From contig ARYC01017213.1 in NCBI GenBank assembly GCA_000711775.1, positions 1 to 64,000 of the forward strand: 64,000 nt of DNA. The letters run 5' to 3'. Below, piece by piece: positions 26,140-36,807 of this stretch. The position numbers and the translations under genes were made by a program. The notes below the pieces were generated by a model. It did not search any database. It saw only the letters and a program-made list of their open reading frames with translations, and had not been told where the DNA came from. Source of the stretch: Oxytricha trifallax. Its lineage: Eukaryota > Ciliophora > Spirotrichea > Sporadotrichida > Oxytrichidae. How positions within the stretch are numbered: the first letter of the stretch is position 1; every line of letters begins with the position of its first letter.

Positions 26140-26938
26140 ATGGAATAAAATTAGAGACAATCTAATCGATCAGATTACGCAATAAAATATAAAGAATTTT
26201 TGAAATCTCAATTGATCTACAACAATTAATTAAATTATCTCCAAAATTTATTAAATATCTTCAATCCAGTTATAAACTAAATCAATAGATATAAAAATAA
26301 TTAATATTAAAATGAAACAATCTTATAAATGATTTGCACAAGCTATTTTGATAGTGCTGAGTTACAAGAATTTAAGGAAAATATCTGCATCTAAATATAA
26401 TATGAGAATTTTAAAATAAATTTAGATCAAATTAAATTAAAAATAAGCTAGAAATAATTTGAAATTATTAAATTAATTATATTGTTAGTGGATTACCATT
26501 TTATCAATTGAATACATAGCGAGTTTATATTGTGATAGAAAAAATTATTTAATATTCTAAAGAATAATATGTTACTATTTTTCCTTATTACTCTCCATAA
26601 GTATATAATGATATTCCCCATATAGTTTATAAGGTTATTTTAATAAATTGGTTATATCATAAAATAAACAGTGATATGATTAAATTAATTTGATATAGTT
26701 TTATACATATACTTATATAAAAAAACAATTTGAAATTCGTTTAACTCTCAATAAATTTATAGCAAATTATAACCAATATAAAAATAATCAGATTCTAGTA
26801 AGCAATTATCTAAATAAATTTGAATTAGAATCTCAAGAATTAAAGAAGGAAGTTATTTAATTTAAAAATGAGTTAAAAGAATAATTTGAGAGAACTATTG
26901 AAAATTGTATTTTAGAGTGTATACAACCTGAAAAATGA
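26140..26938 (+). CDS. PEK family copy 15 (one IES)
   Basis: ATG 26140 opens a frame with ILQMICTSYFDSAELQEF near residue 67, running to AATTTGAAATT at 26456-26466. The same 11 bp recur at 26727-26737. Removing 26456-26726 continues the frame through NYNQYKNNQILVSNYLNKFE to CILECIQPEK-TGA, 175 residues. The insertion point (codon 106) differs from the IES sites of copies 2, 3, 12, 13 and 18, so the IES arose independently. Function unknown. Confidence 0.8.
26456..26726. other. IES in PEK copy 15, pointer AATTTGAAATT
   Basis: A 271-base AT-rich insert bounded by an 11-bp direct repeat. Removing it with one repeat copy keeps the reading frame and yields a protein of the same length as copies 4 and 18. 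Confidence 0.75.
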
Positions 26939-27264
26939 AATATAGATATAAATTATAATAATTTATTAAAATTTTATTTGAATAAATTTAAAATTCATAA
27001 TTGTATCTTTAATTATACTTGTTTATAAGATTTATGATTATAATTTTTTCGAACAAAAATAAGAAATGGATTAATATAGAATCATATTTTTTTTCTTCTG
27101 GATAAATGTTTCAGATAATAAAGAAATTGCATGAGTGTTGTATTGATAGAATTGTTCGAATAATTTGATTTCAATTATTTTTACTAAATAATTTTAATTT
27201 TTAAATCTTCAAATAATTTTTTTTAAATTTTTTTTTTGAATTATTAACTTCAAAATCTTATAAT

Positions 27265-27908
27265 GATGAATGATTTAAAATCAAATAAATTTAACATATC
27301 ACTGTTTAATACTAAAATCAAACCATCATTTTAGTCGTGACGTAGACGTATCTGAGTGAGTTGACGTGGCAAACTTCCGTGACTTGGCAGTCGTAAAGTA
27401 GAAAACTCCGAAAAAACCAATCTCGCTATCACCTAGTCTTCTCCCAGAATCAAGATGTCACCACGACAGAGCTTGTGAGATCCAATTCGGTGATAGAAGG
27501 TGGAGAAAAACGCTTACCGGTCCCACCGCTGCTGGGAAACATAATCCCTGTCCTTTCGCTGTGGTAGCTTCAGTACCCTAACCCGGTGTGGGAGAAAAAT
27601 CCTTATCGTTGGCTTCGATGGTTCCGTCTTCTCACTTTCGAAGGCAGAGCGTACCTTCATCCTGCTCCCTATTACCTAGGAAACTGAACTCAAGCCAGGA
27701 AACTCATCTATGCAGGGAAATCCTTAACGTACAGACGACTCGAGGAGTCTAGGATCTGACAGATTGAACCCCGCCGACTGGCCTCTAATGCGATGCACCC
27801 AGCAACCCCCTACCTGCCCTCGGTAGGCCTTAGAGTAGTAGAAAGCTCTATCAGAAAGTCCCAAGTGGTTAGTACCACCTAGCAATTAACTTTCTAATTT
27901 AATAATAT
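27265..27908. repeat. GC-richer dispersed repeat, copy B, 13-bp target duplication
   Basis: The second copy of the block at 16775-17434, about 644 bp, flanked by AAAATCTTATAAT (27252-27264 and 27909-27921). Blocks such as AACCCGGTGTGGGAGA and CCCTCGGTAGGCCTTAGAG are kept, with scattered substitutions and small indels. It is non-coding. It sits in the spacer just before PEK copy 16. Different target sequences and target-duplication lengths in the two copies point to independent insertions. Confidence 0.7.
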
Positions 27909-27953
27909 AAAATCTTATAATTATTTTTAATTTTAATTTAAAATAATAATATA

Positions 27954-28806
27954 ATGAATCAAAATAAAAATTTCGTCTATAAAATCGAATTATAAATGCG
28001 TTTTGAAAAGTGCTTTTTATTTAGAAACTTTCGAAAATTAACAATTTAGAGACTTTTTGATATTTCAAATGAAATTGTAGAATCAGAGGAATAAATTTGT
28101 AAATTTTTAAATAAAAATTAAGGCATCCAATAAATTATTCGATAAAACTGCTATGATAAATTTAATTTTCCCTCCAGATATGAACCTAGCGCTGTTATCA
28201 GCTATTTTTACAGAGAAAAGTATTAATAACTTATTTAAAAAATTGTAAAATTAGAGTATCGTGTTAAAATTTTGTTGCATATGATACTTATAGGTTGGAA
28301 AAGTTTCTTTAAGTGCTATTAAAAACTTTAAGAATTTGAAAAAGAAATGATTTATTTAATTTAATAGTAGAATATCGCAATTTAAGTAGTTAGGGTCCCT
28401 ATCTAGCTTTCTGCTCCTACCATTTAAATTTATATTATTCCATAATTTTATATTAAAAACTTTTTTATTTTAATTTTAAGGTTCATATTTAACCCTTTGT
28501 CTCATAAATACATAAAATATGTTGAACTAATAATTTTATTTAAAATTAAATGTTACTTTGATAAAATATTTGAAATTTTTATGCAAAATTAAGAACTCAC
28601 TTGATGTTAAAATGATTTTTTCTAACATAATTGAAAGTAAAGCTTTTGATAAATATTAAAAACTATATTTTTAATTTTAGGGCAGTGAATTATCTTCATG
28701 GGGAAGGAAATATCCCTTAGGTAGCATTACATATTGGTCAGGATACTTCCCATCCCAATTAGTCATAGAAGAAGCAATTATTGAAGATGTATATCCAGAA
28801 AAATGA
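27954..28806 (+). CDS. PEK family copy 16, interrupted
   Basis: ATG 27954 opens a long frame with EEQICKFLNKNQGIQQII in place of the cysteine motif. The family end VIEEAIIEDVYPEK-TGA lies at 28762-28806 in another phase. A GT-AG intron at 28386-28680 would join the parts in frame and give 185 residues, including an atypical GSELSSWGRKYPLG stretch. A pointer pair GCAATT (28377 and 28774) also keeps frame but would delete part of the conserved end. The true joint is unresolved. The GC-rich stretch near 28690-28760 may be a remnant of another insertion. Confidence 0.55.
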
Positions 28807-29669
28807 GATTCTTAGTTAATTAATTTACATTTATTTAATATTTATTCATTCATTTAATAACTGATGTAAGATTTTATTAAAAATAAGAAATGATACCTTT
28901 TTGAATAAAAAATTATAGAAATTATTTATATAATTTATATTAACTTTCTATGTTACATTTGTGACCAAGCTGACAGTCAATATTTAAATTTTATATCAAA
29001 TATATAAATAAAGTCTGTAAATTTGGATTAGAAATAATATATAAAATATTTTTAATCAACAAAAGTTATACCATAAAAAATTCTTATTATCAATATTAAA
29101 TAATTTATCTTCACTTTTTATTTAAAAATTTGTAGATTTATAGAATATTAAATTAATTTAAACATTATTTTTAATAATTGATATTTAGTCAAATTTTAAG
29201 CATAAATAGGACTGTATCTTATTTCAACGTTTTAAACAATATTATATAAACTTAATATAATTATATTTTGTCAATTAATAAGGATTAAGATATCAAATAT
29301 ATGGAAAGCCTAGAAGATCTAATTGATTGATCTATAGTATATTAAAAATTATTAATTTTTTAAGAAAATAAATATAAAATACTTTGGATAATTAACTAAT
29401 AAGTAATTTAAGTAAATTCTAATATTTAATGTTAAAATAGTACATGTACTTCAACCTTTTTGAATGTTTTATTTCGAGAATATATAATTAAAAACATCAA
29501 TAACAACTTTATCTACTATATATAATATTTTTCTAGACTATAAAAAATTAAGTCAGTTATGTAATTTTATAATTCTTATATTTATACTGATAACTCATTT
29601 AATTCTATCAATCTTACTCATTAATTATTACTCGAAATTTATTTATTATAATTAAATATTAAAATTTTG
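28807..29669. other. Spacer between PEK copies 16 and 17
   Basis: AT-rich sequence without an open frame or repeat of note. Confidence 0.4.
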
Positions 29670-30137
29670 ATGAGCTCTAAACAAAGTTGCTTGAATTTAT
29701 GGTAATAATTAAAATTTATTGAAGAAAAAAAGAAACAAAAAGATATATTGGCTTCCAGACTCACAAGATTATGTAAACTTTCAAATGAGATGATATATTA
29801 AGAAACAGAAATTTGGAAATATTTCATAAAAAATAAAAATATTTAACTTATGTATTCCTAAAAATTCTCAACATAATTTTTGTAGTTACCAACTTATCAT
29901 ATAATTGAGAGGTTTCAAGTCAAATATAGAGAACTTAATAGTAAAATAATTTAAATTGACTTGAATGTTAAAAATTATTTACATGCAATTCTTTGTGGAT
30001 TCAAAGATTTTAAATAATGCTATTCGAAAATTACAGAATTAGAAAATTAAATAAATCAATTAAAATACAAGTATTCACAAGCAATTTAGTAAATCATAGA
30101 AGATTCATTATTATAAGGTACTATGCCAGAAAAATGA
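29670..30137 (+). CDS. PEK family copy 17, uninterrupted
   Basis: An open frame of 155 residues from ATG 29670 to TGA 30135-30137, the shortest intact member. It starts MSSKQSCLNLWQQLKF and ends IIEDSLLQGTMPEK. The NMIC motif is replaced by LMYSQKFSTQF, so the cysteine is lost there. The C-terminal helical block (ELENQINQLKYKYSQAIQQ) is typical. No insert is required. Confidence 0.8.
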
Positions 30138-30793
30138 AATTTAATAGTAATTTAAATTTATAAATAAATATTTATTAAAAATTTTTGTAACATAATAAAA
30201 TTCAATTTTTAAATTAATAAAAATTATTTTTCATTTTTTTAAATGTTAAATTTTATAATTCAGACATTATTATTGCCAAATTTTATAAATTACCTCTTAT
30301 GGCAGAAGTTTCAAATCTTTAAAAGCTATAAATAGTAAATCATCTAGCTATAGAATCAAAAGTTTAAGGGCGCTAATGATTCAATAAATTGATAGTCAAA
30401 ATTTATAACAGAAGAATAAATTAGGACCAATTTCAAAGAATACTCAATTATACATGTTTTTTATCACCCAAAAATAATTAAAAGTAAAACATCATTTACA
30501 TTATGTATATTTTTAAATTACAGCTTAGACCCTTAAATGTGAATTAGTTAATATTTGATTTAATCATCAAAATCTTGCATCTATAATTTTAATTATGATT
30601 ATGAATTTTCATATGGAGCACAATTAATTATTATTTATTCATAATACTTTTATGATTATTTTTTATTATATAAATACTTTTAAAATCTTGATTGTTAAAA
30701 ACTATTTTACTCGATTTGAATATTCTAACTTATGATTATAATTTTATTTAAGTTTAAGTTTAAATTTTAATTTTATATTAATTTTTATTTTAG
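30138..30793. other. Spacer between PEK copies 17 and 18
   Basis: AT-rich sequence. No feature supported. Confidence 0.4.
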
Positions 30794-31725
30794 ATGGAGT
30801 CGACATCTCATATAGAAAATCAACTAGTTTCATTTGATTTTAATTCAGAATAAAAATTGATAAAAGAACATTTATATTAAACCACAATGGCGATTCTTTT
30901 ATATTACATAGATAAATTAACAGATATTGTGGAATGTTTTTTGGAAACAAGAGTATTATTGATTTCAGAGTAACATTTTAAAATGTTGTGTTCAAGCTAT
31001 TTTAGTAAACATGATATTGTAGCAATACATTTGAAATTGGGAAATTAATTTTAAATTAATTAATTATTAATTATTGGCAGTTAAAGTTGGTCATTTTAAA
31101 CGATCTTGGGCTCATTTGATTGCGAATTAAAAATTAGCTAGACTTTACTATTGGCGGTACTATTTTATCGCATTTATAAAGCGAGATAACTCGACTTTAA
31201 TTAAACGCCTCTAAATTCATAAATTATACCCTCACATTAAAGTCGAGTTATCTAGTCTATGGATGCGATAAATAGTGCCGCCAATAGTAAAGTCTAGCTA
31301 ATTTTGAATTCGCTATCAACTGAGCCCAAGATCGATTAAATTGACCAACTTTAACTGCCAATAATTAATAATTAATTAATTTAAAATTAATTTCCAAATT
31401 TCAAATGTATTGCTACAATATGTAATATGTTAGGACAGAGATCTAAAATGTATTCAATAATTTTCTGTTAAAAAGAAGATTTAAAAATATTAGATACGAA
31501 ATTTCAAAAAAATGTTTATATATTTAAGAATATTAGGATAAAGTGAAGAAAATTTATTAAAAATATGAATTCAGGCATAATATTATTTGTAAATATCTCA
31601 GATAGTATGAATTTGAGGTTAAGTAAATATAAAAAGATGTTTAAAAATTAATTGAGAAATTTTATTAACTAGTAGATTCAACAATTGAAGATCTTATTAT
31701 TTTTAATATATATCCAGAAAAATGA
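30794..31725 (+). CDS. PEK family copy 18, split by a hairpin element
   Basis: ATG 30794 opens a frame through FKMLCSSYFSKHD to 31017, where a hairpin element begins. After it the frame resumes at 31418 and runs to TIEDLIIFNIYPEK-TGA (31723-31725). Joining across the 4-bp repeat ATAT (31014-31017 and 31418-31421) gives 175 residues, with a continuous family pattern across the joint (SKHDMQYVRTEIQNVFNNF). This is the last clear member of the array. Function unknown. Confidence 0.75.
31014..31417. mobile_element. Hairpin element acting as an IES in PEK copy 18
   Basis: The inverted arms run about 31014-31200 and 31229-31421, with tips ATATTGTAGCAATAC / GTATTGCTACAATAT. The interior includes TGGCAGTTAAAGTTGG and its complement. 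It is unrelated in sequence to the element in copy 13. The flanking repeat is only ATAT. No coding capacity. Its excision leaves the host frame intact. Confidence 0.75.
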
Positions 31726-33227
31726 ATTTTGTAGGAGTCAAATTGACATTTTAAAGTTGTTCAATTAATTTTATAAGACATAATAACATTCATAATTTAT
31801 ATAAAAGGGATTTCAAAGAAAGTGTCAATAGATAGTCATAACTAAATTAAAGGATTATAAGCATATTTAAATTATTCCAATTTTTAATAGCATAAATCCA
31901 TACCAACTTTTTAATTTATATTTTACTTTAATAAAAATATACCAAAAATATAATTAACATTTAAATAAACTTTTTTTTAAAAAAATAAAATTGATGATTT
32001 AAAAAATATAAAATAGATATTACTATTTTTTTATTAAAGCGGCAGTTGTGTGTAAATTAAAATTTAATGTTATTTTATTTTATTTTAACCTTATATTAAA
32101 TTACTAGTCTTTAATATTTTTAAACAATAAAAATAAATTTTAAATAATTTGATTAATTAATTTTACATAGATTAACTAATAAAAAAATTAACATATTCAA
32201 ATATTTTTTTTAAATAAAAAGAGTAGATTAAATTTCAGATTAATGACTTTTCATTTTATAAAGAATTGAAGATTGATTAATAAATAATTAGTATATTTAT
32301 TAAACTCGAACTGCTTATATTAAAATAATAATATTTAGATATTTTTATTTGCAATTGTAATTGAATTTATAATATTTTTAAGGATTCTTATGAAACCAAT
32401 TTTACGTATTTTCTGGAGTAAATAAAAATATAAAAGGAATAGTATAAAGAGAGAACTGTCAAATATCTACAGGACGAATTTGTAACATGAATTTTCAAAT
32501 ACAAAAAGCCCACTTAAAAATGAAGATATTAGTAATATTTGAATAATGTTCAGCTCTGAATATTTTTTAATCGAGACACCACTTCCCATCATTGAATAAT
32601 AAATTGTATTTATGTATTATTCAACTATTATTATTTTACATTTCAATCAATTTAATTTGTTGCAACTTAACCATATTTAATTTATCATTTTTATTACTGA
32701 TTTTTAAAAAATTTTTAATAATTTTAATTAAATATTTGATATTTATATTTATTAGAAAAAAAATAATCGGAAAATGAAAATAGACTTAATCTAAATTATA
32801 TTTAAATTAATTAATTAAAGATATATTATATTATTAAAATCAAATAAGATCAATCAAGTTTATATATTTATATCGTAAATATTTTAATATATTTATCGAA
32901 TTATTAAAATAAAAGTACTGATATAACAGCAATCTTTTCTTAACAATAATTAAATATGCAGATATAATTATAATAATGTTTTATTTTTTAAAAACGGTTG
33001 TTAATCTGAACTTTACAAAATGATTTTGATCATTTAGAGTTCTTGTCTTATTATTTAAATAAGATTAAATGTAATGATAGTTTATTATTAAATCAATTTA
33101 GATTTATCTTTTCTCAAAATTAAAAACATTTTCAATCGTAAATTTTTTGCTTAAACTATTTTGATTAAATATTTGTATTAATTTATAATTTAATAACTTA
33201 ATTATTTTAAAGAAACAATTTTCTAAA
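31726..33227. other. AT-rich spacer with a doubtful hydrophobic ORF
   Basis: No clear gene. A frame open at 32520-32777 encodes a Leu/Ile/Phe-rich stretch ending FIRKKIIGK-TGA. It lacks the family motif and looks like the translation of T-rich DNA. The PEK array appears to end before this spacer. Confidence 0.4.
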
Positions 33228-33660
33228 ATGTTTAATCTCTACAAAATTGTGAACACCTATTTCTTAAATAAAAACATGCCCTACTTTCCAATACTTATAA
33301 AGAACACCCAAGTAGTCATTAAGATGTAGTACTAACTGCAGGTCTGGAACCAGCACGATCAAATGGTGTACTCTAAAGATTTGCTTGAAGAGCCAGTGGC
33401 TTGGTTCGTCACATTCAACACCCTAATCTACAAACCTGCTCCCAGAGACCAAGAGTCTAACTAGCATTAATATTAAAGTACAAGGGCAACTCATACATGA
33501 AGGTGGATGTGGCCAATCAGCCATTTGGGAGTATTAATAATTATCACATCATCAACTGCATCTAGACAAGGGACTTGAAGAACGGAGAGTTTGAACTCAT
33601 CAATAATTGTACATATTACCTTATTTTAGATAAGGTCAGAAATTATATTTTTTTCGAGAT
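33228..33660 (+). pseudogene. Unknown gene fragment with one frame slip
   Basis: ATG 33228 opens 90 codons with ordinary, non-repetitive composition (MFNLYKIVNTYFLNKNMPYF, then EEPVAWFVTFNTLIYK). They end at TGA 33498-33500. Just before that, a second frame takes over (KYKGNSYMKVDVANQPFGS, then TRDLKNGEFELINNC) and stays open past 33640. Together they look like one MDS or exon of an ordinary macronuclear gene with a one-base slip near 33460. The family is not recognised. A hairpin element begins 60 bases downstream. Confidence 0.5.
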
Positions 33661-33722
33661 AATTTATATTTCGAATTTATACTTATAAAGGTAATTAAAA
33701 AATCTAGATGCAATACAATTTT

Positions 33723-34423
33723 AAAGGGGGGTGTCTAAGTCGGTGGCAAAAGATTTCCGAAATCTAAGTAGGTGACAAAACTAATTTTTCAAAATTCACT
33801 AAAATCCTAAGTCGGTAGCGTGATAAAAAATTTTTTTCTCTCAAATTGATATCATTAAGAACCATAATAAAAATGAAAATTTATCACAGATAATTAATCA
33901 ATCTCTATCATAAAACATAGGCGCTTGACGGAAACTGTTTCACTCATAAATTAAATTAGAATTTCTTTAATAATTTGTTACACTTTAAGAAGTAATTTGC
34001 TGATAAAAATATTCCTATATAAATATTATTGAAATATGATAATATTTCAAATAATGATCTTATGAGAAAAAAGTATAATTGAAGTTTGTTATAGCCTAAT
34101 CGTCAAATGTTTCATATTTCAATAATATTTATATAGGAATATTTTTATCAGCAAATTACTTCTTAAAGGGTAACAAATTATTAAAGAAATTCTAATTTAA
34201 TTTATGAGTGAAACAGTTTCCGTCAAGCGCCTATGTTTTATGATAGAGATTGATTAATTATCTGTGATAAATTTTCATTTTTATTATGGTTCTTAATGAT
34301 ATCAATTTGAGAGAAAAAATTTTTTTATCACGCTACCGACTTAGGATTTTAGTGAATTTTGAAAAATTAGTTTTGTCACCTACTTAGATTTCGGAAATCT
34401 TTTGCCACCGACTTAGACACCCC
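33723..34423. mobile_element. Long-hairpin MITE, 8-bp target duplication
   Basis: A near-perfect inverted repeat, with arms about 33728-34042 and 34109-34423 and a loop of about 65 bp. The tips read GGGTGTCTAAGTCGGTGGC, and the flanking direct repeats are ACAATTTT (33715-33722 and 34424-34431). Non-coding. It has the same architecture as the element at 23521-24145, but its sequence is different. Confidence 0.8.
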
Positions 34424-34777
34424 ACAATTTTCAATTATTATATTAATGCAATAATCTTATCAATTTTTATCAATAATTGTTTCAATATTTTTAAATAATA
34501 AAATAGTTGATCTTCATTAATTTAATTTTATTGCACTAAATTTTTTTCATGCAATTCGGACTTTAGACATATATTTGAAAAAGAAATTTTGTTATTATGA
34601 ATAAAATTGTTTGTTTTATAATTTTTAAGTTAAAATTATGCAATTTTAAATATTAAAAATAAAGCTATAACTATTTTATTATATTTATATAATAAAATAC
34701 AATTTGATCTCAATTATTTATTATAAATAATATTTAAAATTGTTTATGTTATATCTTTTATTATAATTTATCATTGA
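34424..34777. other. AT-rich spacer before the scrambled hydrolase locus
   Basis: AT-rich DNA between the hairpin element and MDS C of the hydrolase. No coding or repeat signal. Confidence 0.4.
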
Positions 34778-34847
34778 GTTCTAAGGATATTTGCAGGCAT
34801 AATGACCGCAAATGTATCCTCCAAATGAATGCCCAGCAAGATAAAAA
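34778..34847 (-). CDS. Scrambled ABHD-type hydrolase, MDS C (nucleophile elbow)
   Basis: Seventy bases on the minus strand encoding FYLAGHSFGGYICGHYACKY, which contains the GxSxG nucleophile elbow of an alpha/beta hydrolase. Its 5' edge shares TTTTTATCTTGCT with the end of the + strand part (36616-36628). Its 3' edge shares AAATATCCTTAGAAC with the start of MDS D (35956-35970, minus). Both joins are in frame and supply exactly the segment missing between the two larger parts. It lies more than 1 kb away from its neighbours in the mature gene and is inverted relative to the N-terminal part. Confidence 0.85.
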
Positions 34848-35122
34848 TATCTCAAAATTTATTTAACTTAATTCTTAAAACACTATTTTTGGAATAAACA
34901 GAAATTAACAAATTATTTTTATGTGATTTGATCATTTGATATGTGATAACTTTAAAATAAATGACGTGTATATATTTATCAATACTTTTTCATCTAGTCT
35001 ATTCAATCATTGCCATTTTATCATTGCTAATATTATATTGAGATGTTTCTTGGAATTCATTTGATCCTTTATTCTAAGGTTAATCACTAGATTTTTGAAT
35101 TAAATGACTTCTCTCTTCGGTA

Positions 35123-35970
35123 TCAAACACATATAAAATATGATAAAGCAAATGAGTAATAATAATTAATTAATACATCATGAATAATTAGCCTGGCGAA
35201 TTCTTCTGGGTTATCGAAGTACATGTGATGGTCTGACTTGTCCACCGTGTACAAGTGACTCAATTTGCCCTCATAGATGTTATTAGACAATACTCTTCTA
35301 CCTGCAGTCTCATCCATCCAGTCAATTTGTTTAGTAATATTTAAACATAATAATGGAAATTCATATCAATAATTAAAGTGAATGTCACCATAGAAAAAGC
35401 TGATTGGAAGATTTAAATCTTTATTGGCTAGTCTAGTTTCACATTCTAGAGGATTCTTAGCGTACATACCAACATGAAACTGCACAAAGATTGCGTACTC
35501 ACTACTTCCATCTCTCATGAATATCTAGTGCATGTATATTTTACTAATTATTATATTATTTACTATCACTTGCTAAAATAATTTTGATTAATGATAACAT
35601 CTTAATATAGTTAATTACTGAATATAATTACAATGTAGTTAAGAAGTGTTTCAAATTCATCTTCAGGGAGCATGCCCATTCTCTTCTTCATATAGCCTCT
35701 GATCATTTTCTTGCCAATTAAACTACCTGACTTTCTCATCATCCCAAATGGTGACCAATCCCAAAAACATTTTATATAACATATTTGATTGGTTTTAAAT
35801 TTACTTATGTATAAATGGTTGTTCCAGGCGGATTGAGCAATTGATCTGATAAATTTAGGGGGTCCACGACCATTAGGAAGTTTTTTAAATGCAGCCACTT
35901 CATCGGTAGGTTTGAATGGCACTCCAACAGGGCTAAGCATCAATAATTTCTTGATGTTCTAAGGATATTT
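35123..35970 (-). CDS. Scrambled ABHD-type hydrolase, MDS D-F (C-terminal part)
   Basis: The minus strand encodes the second half of an alpha/beta hydrolase of the ABHD4/ABHD5 type. MDS D starts KYPQNIKKLLMLSPVGVPF. MDS E follows across ATATTCA repeats (35619-35625 and 35518-35524) and reads FMRDGSSEYAIFVQFH. MDS F follows across a short repeat, ATT or TGAC, near 35330-35400, which removes an in-frame TGA. The joined text FFYGDIDWMDETAGR supplies the acid region and SDHHMYFDNPEEF the catalytic His. A further small IES may lie in D after SAWNN. The last codons and the stop are uncertain; a stop at 35123 follows an AT-rich tail. Confidence 0.8.
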
Positions 35971-36088
35971 ATTGATTTATTAACTAATGACTATAAATAG
36001 AAAGAGACTATCGAGAAATTTATTTAAATATATTAAGTCAATCACAAATCATAAATTATAACATTAAACTTAGAAAAATAATTATATC

Positions 36089-36628
36089 ATGGGAAACGCG
36101 TGGAAGGGTATATCAGAAGATGCTCTCAATCAGCACGAAGCAGCTGTCTTGAAATACTCAGGGATACAGCCAGAAGACTTCGAGATTCACAATGTCAAAA
36201 TTGATGAAGAAGGAAATCATATCAGAACCATCTAAATTGGAGATGTAAGTGCTGACAAAAATATAACGTCATTTATTCAAAAATACATGGTTAATTTTGT
36301 TCAAATACAACAAATATGATTAAACTAAGTGCTAAACTAAAATATAGAGATCAAGAGTGAAGTTAGTACTGGTTCATGGCTATGGAGCTTCTGGAATTAT
36401 ATTCTACAAAATTATGAAACACTTATCAGAATTAAGAATAATAATGAAATTTGTTTAATATTTTTATCAGAGATGTTCCACGTTATTTTGATAGATATAA
36501 TTGGCATGGGTGCTAGCAGTAGACCAGAATTCAAAGCTAAAACTGCTGATGAAGCTGATGATTGGTTCGTAGAAAATCTAGAAAAATGGAGATTAGCTAT
36601 GGGAGATCTTAAGGATTTTTATCTTGCT
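36089..36628 (+). CDS. Scrambled ABHD-type hydrolase, MDS A-B (N-terminal part)
   Basis: ATG 36089 starts MGNAWKGISEDALNQHEAA. A GT-AG intron (GTAAGT...TATAG, 36245-36347) keeps frame into VKLVLVHGYGASG, the oxyanion-hole HG motif. TTATCAGA (36423-36430 and 36464-36471) bounds a 41-bp IES. After removal the frame reads VILIDIIGMGASSRPEF and ends at the pointer shared with MDS C. Functional order is A, B, C, D, E, F. Physical order left to right is C(-), F(-), E(-), D(-), A(+), B(+). With Ser, Asp and His all present, the product is probably an active lipid hydrolase. Confidence 0.85.
36245..36347 (+). other. Intron in the hydrolase N-terminal part
   Basis: Starts GTAAGT and ends TATAG, 103 nt. 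Splicing joins IQIGD to RSRVKLVLVHGY in frame. The pointer explanation (GAGAT repeat at the same place) would create an in-frame TGA, so an intron is preferred. Confidence 0.7.
36423..36463. other. 41-bp IES in the hydrolase, pointer TTATCAGA
   Basis: Bounded by 8-bp direct repeats. Removal joins KHLSE to MFHVILIDIIG in frame. Confidence 0.75.
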
Positions 36629-36807
36629 CATATCATTAAAAATATATAGTCTCAAATACACAACATTTTCTTATATACAATTAGAAGAACAATTATTATT
36701 AAGTAAAATTAATTGCTTAATTATGTGTGCATTTATAATTTTGCCTTACTTGAATATAAATTATAACTTTATTATTTATTTGCCAGTCAACTTATAAACC
36801 ATACCTA

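Noticed and set aside
28377..28779. GCAATT pointer pair as the IES of PEK copy 16
   Set aside because: It keeps frame but deletes the conserved VIEEAIIEDV part of the ending, so it is less likely than a junction further upstream.
32592..32777. Hydrophobic ORF as a membrane protein or PEK copy 19
   Set aside because: Composition mirrors T-rich DNA, the cysteine motif is absent, and it ends IIGK, not xPEK.
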